Positions 25,056 through 34,622 of a DNA stretch of 47,513 nucleotides are shown here, piece after piece; the first letter of the stretch is position 1; each line of letters opens with the position of its first letter. Source of the stretch: an uncultured Granulosicoccaceae bacterium (GTDB lineage: Bacteria > Pseudomonadota > Gammaproteobacteria > Granulosicoccales > Granulosicoccaceae); NCBI GenBank assembly GCA_937922015.1, contig CAKZVB010000087.1, forward strand, positions 1 through 47,513. The letters are read 5' to 3'. Under the pieces are notes generated by a model. It saw only the letters and a program-made list of their open reading frames with translations. It had not been told where the DNA came from and made no database searches. Both the position numbers and the translations under genes were made by a program.

Positions 25056-28000
25056 CAGGACGACCCTTCTTTCTTTTCTTGCGACTTGTTGTCATTAGCC
25101 TTGCCATCACCTTTGGCTTTTGAGTCAGCTAACCGTTGCTGCTCCCACTGCATGCGGTTAAGCGATGCCGCGTCATTCAGCAGGCCGCCCGATCTGGATA
25201 TATTCGAACCATCAACACCGATATCACTTAACAGGCTGTCTACCATTGGCGCCTGCACACGATAGCGAAGGGCCGAATTTATAATTTCATCAGTAGGAGA
25301 ACCTCCTCCCCCTGCCGCGCCATCCGGGTTGTCACCATCCCACCCCAGGCCGTTGCTGCCGCTCCCGCCAAGCTGCATAATTTTGATGTCATTGATCTTT
25401 TCAAGCGGCTTGACAGAGGCTGACACAATACCTTCAACATGTTCGAGCATCTTACGCTTGAACAATGACGTACGGGCCTCATCAGTAAGTACGTTCTCTG
25501 CCTCGTTAATAAGCTTCTGTGCTTCTGCTTCAACTGCGCTGCGAATTTTCTCGGCCTCTGCCGCAATGCTCTTTTCCTGTGCCTGTTTTTCGGCAAGCAG
25601 TACATCGACAGATGAAATTCGCATCGCCTCTTGTGTAGCAGAGGTGGTTTTTACTTGTTCGGATGCCTCTATCGCTTTTGCTTTTGCGATATCCGCTTCG
25701 ACCGCAGCAGCACTCTCATCAAGCGACTTTTTATAAAGTGCGATGACTTTTTCCATCGATGCTTCTTCGACTACCTTATCGCGATCGATCTCAAGCTTGC
25801 GTCGCTTGGCCTGATGACTGATCCTGATGTCATCCAGACCATCGTCAGAGGTGATTCGAGCACGCTCTACTTCTTCCTGACTGGCAATTTGCGCCTCGTT
25901 CAGTGCTTGTACCCGCTCAATTTCAAGTTGTTCCAACGCACGCTTGCGCTGAACCCTGGTGGCTTCGAGTTCCTGTTCTGCCAGAATGCGCTGCGCATCG
26001 ACGGTTTTTTCCTTGGCTACTCTGGCTGCATCCACCGCTTCTTCAGCGGCGATCTGTGCAGTATCTATGGCTTTATTTCTTTCTATTTCTAAATCGCGAA
26101 CCGTTTTATCACGACCGATCTTTTCCCTACTGGTTTCAAGCTCTTTGGAGATACGCTCCTGATCCAGCAATCGGCGCGAACCGATTTCTGCAGTTTCGAT
26201 GGCTTCCTGTTTTTCAATTTCACGGGCACGCACTTCAGCATCGCGTGCGATCTCTGCAGAGCGCGTTGAAGACTCTTCAAGAATGCGCGCCATATTAATT
26301 TCTTTTTGTGCCTGCGCTGTTGCGACATCGACAGCACGGTTGCGCAATATTTCACGTTCACGCAAGTCCTGTTCAAACGCCACCCGATCTGCTGCATTTT
26401 TCTTTTCCTTGGCAATCCTTACCGCCTCGACTGCCTCTGCTTTTAACAGCTCAGCCTTCTCTATGGCCTCTGCTTTTTCCAGCTCCCTTTCCTGGGTGTT
26501 CTCATCTGACTCTATGCGCTGAACCAGCAATCTCGCTTCTTGTGCAATACGTTTGGCTTCGACTGCTTCACGCGCCGCTATGTCGGCTTCATCAATGTAC
26601 TGGTTGCGATTAATTTCAAGTTCACGCAGATCTTTTTCATAGGCAATTCGAATAGAACTGGTGGCTTTCTCCTGAGCTATCCTGCGTGCCTCTGTCGCTT
26701 CTCTGGCGGCACTTTCCGCTTCCTTTATCGCCGCCGCACGTTTTACATCACGTTCCTGCGTCGCTTCATTGGCCTCGAGTTTTTCAAGAGCAAGTTTCTT
26801 TTCATGCTCTATTCTTGCCTTCTCTGTTGCCTGGGTCGCTGCGATCTCCGCCGCATCAACAGCCTCATTGCGGGCGATTTCAAGATGCCGCACACGCTGT
26901 TCTTTTTGTATTTTCGAAGCGGTGGTTTCTTCCGATGCCTCGATCTGCGCCAGCTCAATGGAACGTTGTTGTTCTATCTGCAACGAACGCGTATCCAGTT
27001 CGGATGCAATTCGTTCTGCGGCAAGCTCTTGCTCTCTGGCAATTTTTGCAGCTTCTGTGGCTTTTTGACTGGCAATTTCCGCCTCATCAAGGGCGGTATT
27101 GCGTTCAATTTCAAGGCGGCGTGTTTCGCGGTCAGATGCAATGCGTTGAGCACTGACTACTTTTTCCTGTTCGATGCGCAACATCTCAGAGGCTTCACGC
27201 GATTCAATCTCCGCCGATTCAATTGCGAGGTTGCGTTGAATCTCACGTTCTTTGGTATTTCTTTGCTGCTCTATACGGGCTTCTGTTAAACGCTGTTCCT
27301 GATCGATCCTCGCTCTTTCAATCGTTTCACGTGCATCAATGTCTGCCGCATCAACTACACGCTGTCTTTCAATTTCCTTTGCCTGAGTGTCCTGCTCTTT
27401 GGCAATTCGAGCCTCGGCTATCGATTTCTCCTGTTCTATTTTGGCTTTTTCAACAATCTCTTTGGCGGCAATACTTGCTGCCTCAGTTTCTTTTTCAGAT
27501 CTTATTCGCGCCGCTGATAATTTCTGTTCCTGAGAAATACGCGCCGTTTCAATTTCTTCACGGGTTCGGATTTCAGCTTCGTCGATTGCTCTCTTGCGTT
27601 CAATCTCCTGCTGCGAGATCGAACGTTCCGATTCGATTCTGACTTCAGCAATTTGACGCTCGTTGGCAATCCGCGCGGTTTCTATTTCTTCGTTAGACTG
27701 TAGTGTTGCACGCTGTGCTTCTGCCGCTTGTTCTGATCTTTCACGCTCGAGCTCGGCCCTTTGCCGTGCGCGCCGAAATTCAATATCGCGTTCCTGTTCC
27801 AGTCTCGCCTCTTCACTGGCGCGCTCAATTTCAAGCGCCTGTTTTTCTGCCAGTAAGTTGCGCTCGCGAATTTTAAGGGCAGTTTCCTGCTCGATATCAT
27901 TGCGCAGTTTTCTGCGTCCTTCTATTGCCTCTATAACATTCGTTAAACCCTCTGCATCGAAGCGGTTGGAAGGATTAAAGAATTCGATTTCAGTTTGATC

Positions 28001-28555
28001 AATGTCGGTCACTGCAACGCTTTCAAGCTCAAGGCCGTTTTTATCAAGCCCATCTTGTGCAACTTCCAGCACCCGCGCCACATAGGTATTACGGCTTTCG
28101 TGCAACTGCTCCATGGTCATTTCAGAGGCAACCGTCCTCAGCGCAGAAATAAACTTACCTGACAGCAGGCGATGTATGCGTTCAGGCTCAAGCATACGTC
28201 GCCCCATAGTCGAGGCTGCCAGTGATACTGATTCGTTGGTTTGTCTGACGCGAACATAGAATTCGGCGTCGACGTCTACGCGCATTCTATCTTTGGTAAT
28301 GAGAGCGTCTTCCTTTTCACGCTTGATCGCCAAATCAAGCGTATTCATATTGACCGGAGTAATTTCATGAATTATCGGCCAGACAAATGCGCCTCCGTCA
28401 ATGACAACTTTTTCACCAAGAAACCCGGTACGAACAAAAGCTATTTCTTTGGTCGATCTTCTATACAGCCAGTTCATCACCCAATAGGCGATAAAAACGA
28501 CTATCACGGCAACGATCAACCAAAGTATTAGTTGACCTATTATTTGTCCACTCAT
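25055..28555 (-). CDS. Giant flotillin/YqiK-like SPFH protein with a hendecad-repeat coiled coil
   Basis: A 1166-residue membrane protein. Residues 6-30 are one transmembrane helix; 35-210 form an SPFH (band 7) domain with R-M-R-V-D-V-D-A-E-F-Y-V-R-V; about 225-980 are one continuous charged helix; then come a Gly-rich segment (about 1060-1085) and a polar tail. Flotillins of the YqiK type are around 550 residues, so the helix is more than twice the usual. From 316 to 931 it is a nearly gap-free series of 11-residue units grouped in 44-residue blocks (L-E-I-E-R-N-x-A-I-D starts a block). GAGGAG lies 10 bases before the ATG. It sits between the Tm-1-like pair and the SRPBCC pair. A membrane scaffold for the Mo hydroxylase or transporter is my inference. 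Confidence 0.9.
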   Translation of the reverse strand: MSGQIIGQLILWLIVAVIVVFIAYWVMNWLYRRSTKEIAFVRTGFLGEKVVIDGGAFVWPIIHEITPVNMNTLDLAIKREKEDALITKDRMRVDVDAEFYVRVRQTNESVSLAASTMGRRMLEPERIHRLLSGKFISALRTVASEMTMEQLHESRNTYVARVLEVAQDGLDKNGLELESVAVTDIDQTEIEFFNPSNRFDAEGLTNVIEAIEGRRKLRNDIEQETALKIRERNLLAEKQALEIERASEEARLEQERDIEFRRARQRAELERERSEQAAEAQRATLQSNEEIETARIANERQIAEVRIESERSISQQEIERKRAIDEAEIRTREEIETARISQEQKLSAARIRSEKETEAASIAAKEIVEKAKIEQEKSIAEARIAKEQDTQAKEIERQRVVDAADIDARETIERARIDQEQRLTEARIEQQRNTKEREIQRNLAIESAEIESREASEMLRIEQEKVVSAQRIASDRETRRLEIERNTALDEAEIASQKATEAAKIAREQELAAERIASELDTRSLQIEQQRSIELAQIEASEETTASKIQKEQRVRHLEIARNEAVDAAEIAATQATEKARIEHEKKLALEKLEANEATQERDVKRAAAIKEAESAAREATEARRIAQEKATSSIRIAYEKDLRELEINRNQYIDEADIAAREAVEAKRIAQEARLLVQRIESDENTQERELEKAEAIEKAELLKAEAVEAVRIAKEKKNAADRVAFEQDLREREILRNRAVDVATAQAQKEINMARILEESSTRSAEIARDAEVRAREIEKQEAIETAEIGSRRLLDQERISKELETSREKIGRDKTVRDLEIERNKAIDTAQIAAEEAVDAARVAKEKTVDAQRILAEQELEATRVQRKRALEQLEIERVQALNEAQIASQEEVERARITSDDGLDDIRISHQAKRRKLEIDRDKVVEEASMEKVIALYKKSLDESAAAVEADIAKAKAIEASEQVKTTSATQEAMRISSVDVLLAEKQAQEKSIAAEAEKIRSAVEAEAQKLINEAENVLTDEARTSLFKRKMLEHVEGIVSASVKPLEKINDIKIMQLGGSGSNGLGWDGDNPDGAAGGGGSPTDEIINSALRYRVQAPMVDSLLSDIGVDGSNISRSGGLLNDAASLNRMQWEQQRLADSKAKGDGKANDNKSQEKKEGSS
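25763..27610 (-). repeat. In-gene repeat: 56 hendecads in 44-residue (132-base) blocks
   Basis: Within the SPFH gene, residues 316-931 divide exactly into 56 units of 11 residues. Block starts fall at residues 316, 393, 437, 481, 525, 558, 602, 646, 690, 734, 778, 822, 877 and 921. Most are 44 apart; the exceptions (77, 33 and 55) are still multiples of 11. The repeat is kept at protein level; the DNA copies have diverged. Confidence 0.85.
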
Positions 28556-28568
28556 ACGGGGCAGCTCC

Positions 28569-29399
28569 TCAGGACTTTCGGCCGATGGCCTTAAACTCTT
28601 TTGTTGTTTCAGTTAACGCGATTTCTGTCGGCAGACGCTCCATTGAAGACGCCCCGTAAAACCCGTGACAGTATTCGGTATTGCTCAACACATATTGCGC
28701 ATCAGCGGGTGATGACACCGGTCCGCCATGCACCAGCACAACGATATCTTTGTTGACATCCAAAGCAGCCTTGGCCCAGGCATCAGTGATTGCAGGGGCA
28801 TCTTCGAGTTTGATACCGGTTTCTGCGCCAATACTGCCGCCGGTAGTCAGACCGTGGTGAACCACCACAATATCGGCTCCCACTTTGGCCATCGCGATTG
28901 CATCTTCCTCACTGAACACATAGGGTGTGGTTAACAGGTCTTTCTTATGTGCTGCGGCAATCATGTCAACCTCTAACTGATATGACATTCCGGTCTCTTC
29001 GAGGTTGGCTCTGAAGACACCGTCTATTAAACCCACCGTTGGAAAATTCTGTACACCGGCAAAACCTGCGTTTTTTACATCATCGAGAAATCGATCCATT
29101 AAACGAAACGGATCAGACGCGCAAACCCCTGCCAGTACCGGGGTATTTTTCACCACCGGCAAGACCTCACCCGCCATTTCCATCACAATTGCGTTGGCAT
29201 CCCCGTAGGGCATGAGCCCGGCAAGGCTGCCACGGCCCGCCATACGAAAGCGGCCTGAATTGTATATAACGATCAGGTCAATGCCACCGGCCTCCTCGCA
29301 CTTGGCACTCAATCCGGTACCGGCACCACCACCGATTATCGTTTCGCCTCTTTTAACCATGTCTCGATAGCGGGCTATCAATTGTTTACGATCATGCAT
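28569..29399 (-). CDS. TIM-barrel protein of the phosphoenolpyruvate hydrolase family (Tm-1 C-terminal-like)
   Basis: A 276-residue cytoplasmic protein. [11 protein letters not shown] near 23-33, [24 protein letters not shown] and [11 protein letters not shown] are the hallmarks of the PEP-hydrolase-like TIM-barrel family. The tomato resistance protein Tm-1 has a UPF0261 domain followed by this barrel on one chain; in bacteria the two are commonly adjacent genes, as here, 4 bases apart. No enzyme activity is well established for the pair. Its presence in a catabolic and transport operon points to metabolism of a specific compound. Confidence 0.87.
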   Translation of the reverse strand: MHDRKQLIARYRDMVKRGETIIGGGAGTGLSAKCEEAGGIDLIVIYNSGRFRMAGRGSLAGLMPYGDANAIVMEMAGEVLPVVKNTPVLAGVCASDPFRLMDRFLDDVKNAGFAGVQNFPTVGLIDGVFRANLEETGMSYQLEVDMIAAAHKKDLLTTPYVFSEEDAIAMAKVGADIVVVHHGLTTGGSIGAETGIKLEDAPAITDAWAKAALDVNKDIVVLVHGGPVSSPADAQYVLSNTEYCHGFYGASSMERLPTEIALTETTKEFKAIGRKS

Positions 29400-29403
29400 A
29401 TCG

Positions 29404-31578
29404 CTAAGCTCTTTTTGGATTGACTACTACATGTGAATTTAGTGAACGGAATGTTTTTACCAATAGATCTGCAAAGGCCGGATCATTGATGTTTTGTGGC
29501 ACCCGTATCAGTTGACGCTGACTTGTCTGGGTCACGGTCTCTTCAATGGCTTCGAACAATGCGGCATCGGCTGCCGGATCCCAGAACGCCTGGCCAGGCG
29601 AATCCAACATCGAGACACCACCTTCGTTTAAGTAGAACCGTACCGGGTTACTCATTTGATTGAGTTTTTCACCGATAAATTTACCCATCTGCCGACACTC
29701 GTCGACGGTAGTGCGCATTAACGTTATTTGTGGATTATGTTCGTAAAACAAACGGCCTTTATATTTCTCCGGCACAGTCTCCGGCGCATTAAAGTTGACC
29801 ATGTCCAATGCACCACAAGCTCCGATATATGGCTTGCCACTGCTGGCAAATACATCAAAGCGGGTTTGATCTGCCGCGAACACACCACCAGCTATCATGT
29901 CTGCAATTTCTGTTGTGGTCAGATCGAGCACTGCCGCCAGTTGCCCACCTGCCATTAGCTTTTCCATTGATCTGCCACCGGTACCGGTCGCATGAAAAAC
30001 CAGACAGTCATACTGCGCCGCTAATTGTTCCGACACATTGCTCACCACCGGTGTGGTAACACCGAACATCGTCAGTCCAAGCGCCGGTTTGTCTTCGTAT
30101 TCTTCAAGTGGTCTGGCACGAGCCGCCGCCATTGCCGCAACCGCCTCTGCCGCATTCTTTAGCACCACACGGGTAATGGAATTAATACCCTGAACATCGG
30201 CAACCGAGTGCATCATCAACATGTCTGACGACCCTACATACTGTTCCGTGTTACCCGAGGCAACCGTCGACACTATCAGTTTGGGCACACCAACCGCCAG
30301 CGACCTGAAACCGGGAGCAACTAACGCCGTGCCACCGGATCCGCCGGCACCTAGTACGCCTGCAACATCACGGCGACTCTGCACCCATCGCTCGAAAGCG
30401 AGTGTCATACCCGCCACCGCCGTACCTCTGTCGCTGGTAAATACCGCACTCGCTCCACGTGGATGCATTTCCGCAACGGCGTTAGGTGGCACTGCCGCAC
30501 CGGATGGTTTGCCTGAAGTCGACAGATCGACTAACTGAGTTCTGACACCGGCGGCTTTGATGATGTCGCGCATGTAGCGCAGTTCATCGCCTTTGGTATC
30601 GAGTGTTCCGCAGACATAAACAATCCCGTTGCGGCCTTCGTCAATTTTTGACATCGTGCTGGCGGCGGCAGATTGATCAGTAATGGATTCGGTGACCGTC
30701 CTGGCGCTGCGGGCGATAGTCGCGGCGGCAACCATCGGAGTCCAGCGATCGGGTATCTGCGGGTTTGATAAATAGATTTTTTTTACTGTACTGCCTGCCC
30801 GTGCAGCGCGCTGATTATCTGAAGTGCTCTGGCTGACCTGTGGTGTTTCATCATGTGCATGGCGACCGACACCAAGCAATGACTGCTGTAGCTGCGTGTC
30901 TGCTGCCAGTACACCCGAATCCATAATGCGATTGACTTTGCCGTTGATCATAATGGCAACCCGGTCCGCAACAGTACACGCCACGCCAATATTCTGTTCG
31001 ATCATCAGCACATCAATATCACCATCGCTGCCCAGCTGACTGAGCATCTGGGCCACTTGAGAAACAATGACCGGAGCTAGTCCTTCGGTCGGTTCATCCA
31101 TCAATAGCAGTTTAGGGTTCAGTAACAAGGCACGGCCAATAGCGAGCATTTGCTGCTCCCCACCGGACAGTTGACCACCGCCATTTGATTTGCGCTCTGC
31201 CAGCCGTGGAAACACCGAGTAGACGCGCTCAACAGACCATGGTCCTTTTGGTTTTGCCACCAGTTTTAGATGTTCATCAACCGTCAGTGACTTCCAGAGA
31301 CGCCTTCCCTGCGGCACATAACCAATCCCTAAACGCGCAATCTCTGCAGGCGTCTTACCGACCAGGGAATGTCCGTATAGTGAGATACTGCCCGAGGCTA
31401 CCGGCTCAAGACCCATAATGGCCTTGCATAGCGTGGTTTTACCCATACCGTTTCGACCCACCAGCGACAACACACCTGACCCCAGCTCAAGATCGACGCC
31501 CTGCAAAGCGTGTGACTGACCGTAATAGACGTTCAGTCCTCTCACCTGAAGCGCTGAACTTGCACTACTCATCGGCAT
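29404..31578 (-). CDS. Fusion: LivF-type ABC ATPase with Tm-1-like (UPF0261) ATP-binding domain
   Basis: A 724-residue fusion. Residues 8-237 are a complete LivF ATPase: Walker A G-R-N-G-M-G-K-T (41-48), signature L-S-G-G-E-Q-Q (137-143), Walker [12 protein letters not shown] (157-167). A polar linker of about 75 residues follows. Residues 316-724 are a full Tm-1-like domain starting [13 protein letters not shown], with [15 protein letters not shown] and [12 protein letters not shown]. The frame is continuous. The start may be the ATG at 31572, which has the better-spaced GGGA. It overlaps the LivG-like gene, and supplies the only LivF for the second transporter. Confidence 0.9.
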   Translation of the reverse strand: MPMSSASSALQVRGLNVYYGQSHALQGVDLELGSGVLSLVGRNGMGKTTLCKAIMGLEPVASGSISLYGHSLVGKTPAEIARLGIGYVPQGRRLWKSLTVDEHLKLVAKPKGPWSVERVYSVFPRLAERKSNGGGQLSGGEQQMLAIGRALLLNPKLLLMDEPTEGLAPVIVSQVAQMLSQLGSDGDIDVLMIEQNIGVACTVADRVAIMINGKVNRIMDSGVLAADTQLQQSLLGVGRHAHDETPQVSQSTSDNQRAARAGSTVKKIYLSNPQIPDRWTPMVAAATIARSARTVTESITDQSAAASTMSKIDEGRNGIVYVCGTLDTKGDELRYMRDIIKAAGVRTQLVDLSTSGKPSGAAVPPNAVAEMHPRGASAVFTSDRGTAVAGMTLAFERWVQSRRDVAGVLGAGGSGGTALVAPGFRSLAVGVPKLIVSTVASGNTEQYVGSSDMLMMHSVADVQGINSITRVVLKNAAEAVAAMAAARARPLEEYEDKPALGLTMFGVTTPVVSNVSEQLAAQYDCLVFHATGTGGRSMEKLMAGGQLAAVLDLTTTEIADMIAGGVFAADQTRFDVFASSGKPYIGACGALDMVNFNAPETVPEKYKGRLFYEHNPQITLMRTTVDECRQMGKFIGEKLNQMSNPVRFYLNEGGVSMLDSPGQAFWDPAADAALFEAIEETVTQTSQRQLIRVPQNINDPAFADLLVKTFRSLNSHVVVNPKRA

Positions 31579-32356
31579 TTCCCAGATAGAGTGCCTGCAC
31601 TTCTACATCGTTTTCTATTTCCTCTGGTGTGCCGTTTTTGAAGATACGACCGTTATGCATCATGGTGACCGACTCTGCCACGCGTAATGCCACATCCATA
31701 TCGTGTTCGATGATAATAAAACCCATATGCGATGGTAATTCGGTGAGGATTGTTACCAGATCTGCGCGCTCTGTCGGAGACAAGCCGGCTGCCGGCTCAT
31801 CAAACAAAATAAACCTTGGAGCACCGGCCAGGGCCATTGCAATTTCAAGTTGCCGCTGCTGTCCGTAAGATAACTCTGCAACCGGGGTGTTGCGTACATC
31901 GTGCAAATTAACAATCTGCACCAGCTCATCCGTGCTTGACATCAAAGCGTCTTTAGCACGCGGTCGTATAAAAGAAAAACGCCCTGTTGATACACCGCGA
32001 CAGGCAATATACACATTGTCAAAAACACTAAGTGCCGGGAACAACTGAGAAATTTGGTAGGTTCGTCTAAGTCCGCGACGGATGCGCTCGTGCGAGGGAA
32101 ATTCTGATATGTCTTCACCAAAAAACTTGATCGATCCGGTAGTGGCTGGAAAGTCACCGGTAATGCAATTAAAGAGTGTGGTCTTGCCGGCACCGTTAGA
32201 CCCCAGCACGGCGCGCCGCTCACCGGGTCTGACAGACATTGAAATGTCTTCTAGAGCTGCCAGTGCACCGAACAGCTTTGATATATTTTTCAGTTCAAGC
32301 GCGAACTCGGTGCCGGTGGACGATAGTGCGCGATTTTCTGTCAGGGCCGCGTTCAC
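31565..32356 (-). CDS. HAAT ABC transporter ATP-binding protein, LivG type (second set)
   Basis: A 263-residue ATPase with a GTG start inside a GTGA overlap with the LivM-like gene. The first 18 residues are a polar extension. Walker A is G-S-N-G-A-G-K-T, the signature L-S-Y-G-Q-Q-R is the LivG type, Walker B is F-I-L-F-D-E-P-A-A-G-L-S-P, and the H-loop I-I-E-H-D-M-D is present. All catalytic motifs are intact, unlike the LivG of the first set. It overlaps the LivF/Tm-1 fusion by 8-14 bases. Confidence 0.93.
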   Translation of the reverse strand: MNAALTENRALSSTGTEFALELKNISKLFGALAALEDISMSVRPGERRAVLGSNGAGKTTLFNCITGDFPATTGSIKFFGEDISEFPSHERIRRGLRRTYQISQLFPALSVFDNVYIACRGVSTGRFSFIRPRAKDALMSSTDELVQIVNLHDVRNTPVAELSYGQQRQLEIAMALAGAPRFILFDEPAAGLSPTERADLVTILTELPSHMGFIIIEHDMDVALRVAESVTMMHNGRIFKNGTPEEIENDVEVQALYLGNADE

Positions 32357-33420
32357 AAGTCACGTCCATCGCTTTGTTCAAACGGATTTCGCTGCTGCCA
32401 GACCTTAAATTTTTTCCACAAACCCAGTATCCCGTCCGGGGAAAAGAACACGATCACTAAAAAACTCAGGCCGATCAGTAAACGAAAACGCTCGCCGCTT
32501 AAACTTAGTGCAATCAACGCATCGGTAGAAAACGTTTTTAGTAACACATAGATAAGCGCTCCAATAAACGCCCCGATCGGATGACCCAGCCCGCCAATTA
32601 CCGCAACCACCAACACATCAATAGCAGGGCCAATGCCCACGGTACCCGGTGATATCTGTGCGGACTGCCAGGTCAGCAGTATTCCACCAATGCCCGCAGG
32701 TATGGCCGCCAGCGTATAGGCCGCCACGCGGTGGGCCACGACGTTGTAGCCAAGCGCCGACATACGGCGTGAGTTGTCCCTGACACCCTGCAGCGCCAGA
32801 CCAAAAGGCGCTCTGGAGATATAGAGTATGAATAGGTACGAGGCGACAGCCCAGAACAGCGTCAGATAATAAAACGCTTTCGGTCCGCGCCAGTCGACAC
32901 CGAACAAAGACGGTGGATGAATAGAATTAAAACCCGAAAAGCCATTAAAGACCTCATAATTCTGCCGTGCAAAATAGAAGAATGCCGCTGCGATCGCCAG
33001 TGTAATCATGATGGTATAAATGCCGTCAGTCCTGACCGCAAGCCATCCGATTGCGCTTGCAAAAAGCGCCGTGACAATAAGCGCTACTGGTATAGCCGCA
33101 TACCATGGCCAGCCCTGACTAATTTCAGTGATCGCGCTGTCACCCAGAATAGCAACCAGATATCCGGCAAGCCCGGCAATGGTCATTTGTGCAAGACTAA
33201 CCATGCCACCATACCCGGCAAGAAACATCAGGCTAAGTGCAATCATGCCAAGGATAAAAGTCCAGCCAAAGATCTGAAACAGCATAAAGTCACTGGCAAA
33301 CAACGGCATGATTAATAGCAGAATACCCACTACCCAATATTGAGCAGGTATTTTTTCAAGCCAGTTCTGACGAGTACCATCAAGCCTGACAATCTTTGAC
33401 TCTGTTTCAACGATAGCCAT
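32353..33420 (-). CDS. HAAT ABC transporter permease, LivM type (second set)
   Basis: A 355-residue inner-membrane permease. After a soluble N-terminal stretch of about 28 residues there are about nine helices. Family motifs are G-Y-G-G-M-V-S-L-A-Q-M (family norm S-L-G-Q/H), the coupling loop G-V-R-D-N-S-R-R-M-S-A-L-G-Y-N, and G-G-L-G-H-P-I-G-A-F-I-G-A near the end. It starts 3 bases after the LivH-like stop and overlaps the LivG-like start by four bases. Confidence 0.92.
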   Translation of the reverse strand: MAIVETESKIVRLDGTRQNWLEKIPAQYWVVGILLLIMPLFASDFMLFQIFGWTFILGMIALSLMFLAGYGGMVSLAQMTIAGLAGYLVAILGDSAITEISQGWPWYAAIPVALIVTALFASAIGWLAVRTDGIYTIMITLAIAAAFFYFARQNYEVFNGFSGFNSIHPPSLFGVDWRGPKAFYYLTLFWAVASYLFILYISRAPFGLALQGVRDNSRRMSALGYNVVAHRVAAYTLAAIPAGIGGILLTWQSAQISPGTVGIGPAIDVLVVAVIGGLGHPIGAFIGALIYVLLKTFSTDALIALSLSGERFRLLIGLSFLVIVFFSPDGILGLWKKFKVWQQRNPFEQSDGRDL

Positions 33421-33423
33421 AGA

Positions 33424-34455
33424 TCAGGAAGACCCCATCAATCCGTGGGGCCGGAACGCCAACACCAGAACCATAATTAAAAAGGTAAGCACCACTGCAT
33501 AGGTCGGAAAATAAACAGACCCGAACTGCTCAGCTAACCCAACAATGAGTGCACCGATTGCCGCCCCGGAGATTGAACCCATACCGCCAACAATCACCAC
33601 CACCAGTGACGCGAGTAGAAAACGGATGTCCTCGCCCGGTGCCACCGATTGAAAGGTGCCACCTACTACGCCTGCGATACCTGCGAGACCGGCGCCGAAA
33701 ATAAACACACCAAGGAAGACCAGTTGTATTCTTACACCAGTGGCTGCCAGCATATCGCGATCATCAACCCCTGCCCTGATCAACATTCCTACACGGGTAC
33801 GATTCAACAACAACCACATTAGTACACCGACCACGACTGAGGCGACAAAAATGGCCAGTCTAACGACGGGATACTTCATGAAGATCAATTCACCGGATGA
33901 GCGTTTTACTCCGGTGGCAAAAAATGTTTCTACCGGACCGGACAACCACGATGGCGGACTGATGTTAAAAAAATCACCTCCGAAGGACCACAGCATCAGA
34001 TCGGCAAACACGATTGACAATCCAATGGTAACCAACGTTTGCCGCAGGTCCTGACCTTCCATACGCCGAAATACAAAAATCTGCATTAACGCGCCAACAA
34101 ACCCCACCACGATAAAGGCAACAGGAAACGCCAGCAACCAATACCCTGTCCATTCAGAGACAAAGTAGCCCACGTAACCGCCAAGCAAATACAGTGACCC
34201 GTGCGCCAGGTTCACATTGCGCATTAAACCGAATATCAGGGTAAAGCCACTTGCGACCAGAAAGTACAGCCCCCCCAGAGTAATGCCGTTAAAAAGTGCA
34301 CTGAGAAATATTTTTTTCTTGCCGATGAGATCGATAAGCCAGGCCGGCCATAGTGCAAATACCATCCACAATAAAACGATGGCACCAAAGCCGATGATGG
34401 CAGCCCACCACGGATGCTTAGAGGCATACTCACGCACTATTGCAACCCCGGTCAT
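33424..34455 (-). CDS. HAAT ABC transporter permease, LivH type, with an extra N-terminal helix (second set)
   Basis: A 343-residue inner-membrane permease. The LivH core begins near residue 50 (L-F-N-G-I-T-L-G-G-L-Y-F-L-V-A-S-G-F-T-L-I-F-G), with V-N-L-A-H-G-S the diagnostic motif. The coupling loop is R-A-G-V-D-D-R-D-M-L-A-A-T-G-V. About 45 residues are added in front, including one more hydrophobic helix, making it longer than the usual 290-310. The ATG at 34455 is preferred to the TTG just before it. It lies 167 bases after the AraC gene, so a separate promoter is possible. Confidence 0.92.
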   Translation of the reverse strand: MTGVAIVREYASKHPWWAAIIGFGAIVLLWMVFALWPAWLIDLIGKKKIFLSALFNGITLGGLYFLVASGFTLIFGLMRNVNLAHGSLYLLGGYVGYFVSEWTGYWLLAFPVAFIVVGFVGALMQIFVFRRMEGQDLRQTLVTIGLSIVFADLMLWSFGGDFFNISPPSWLSGPVETFFATGVKRSSGELIFMKYPVVRLAIFVASVVVGVLMWLLLNRTRVGMLIRAGVDDRDMLAATGVRIQLVFLGVFIFGAGLAGIAGVVGGTFQSVAPGEDIRFLLASLVVVIVGGMGSISGAAIGALIVGLAEQFGSVYFPTYAVVLTFLIMVLVLAFRPHGLMGSS

Positions 34456-34622
34456 CAATCAACTGACAATGTTGAGGTATACACATCATTGGGTTAACGA
34501 TTCTCCCTCATACTTTTCGATCCACCGAACTGTGCTGCCGAGAATGCACTCAGCAAATAATCAGAGATGAAACGATAAACGTATTAGAAGAGCTTGCCTG
34601 TACCTGAAAGTATTTTAAATTC

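Noticed and set aside
26540-27289. A 249-codon open frame on the plus strand, and several others, opposite the SPFH gene
   Set aside because: It lies antisense to the hendecad repeat. The skewed Glu/Ala/Arg/Ile codon content of the repeat removes stops in the antisense frames, and the peptides have no family features.
25763-27610. CRISPR array or DNA satellite in the 132-base periodic region
   Set aside because: The period is kept only in the protein; DNA copies are divergent, there are no identical short repeats with unique spacers, and the region is one open frame.
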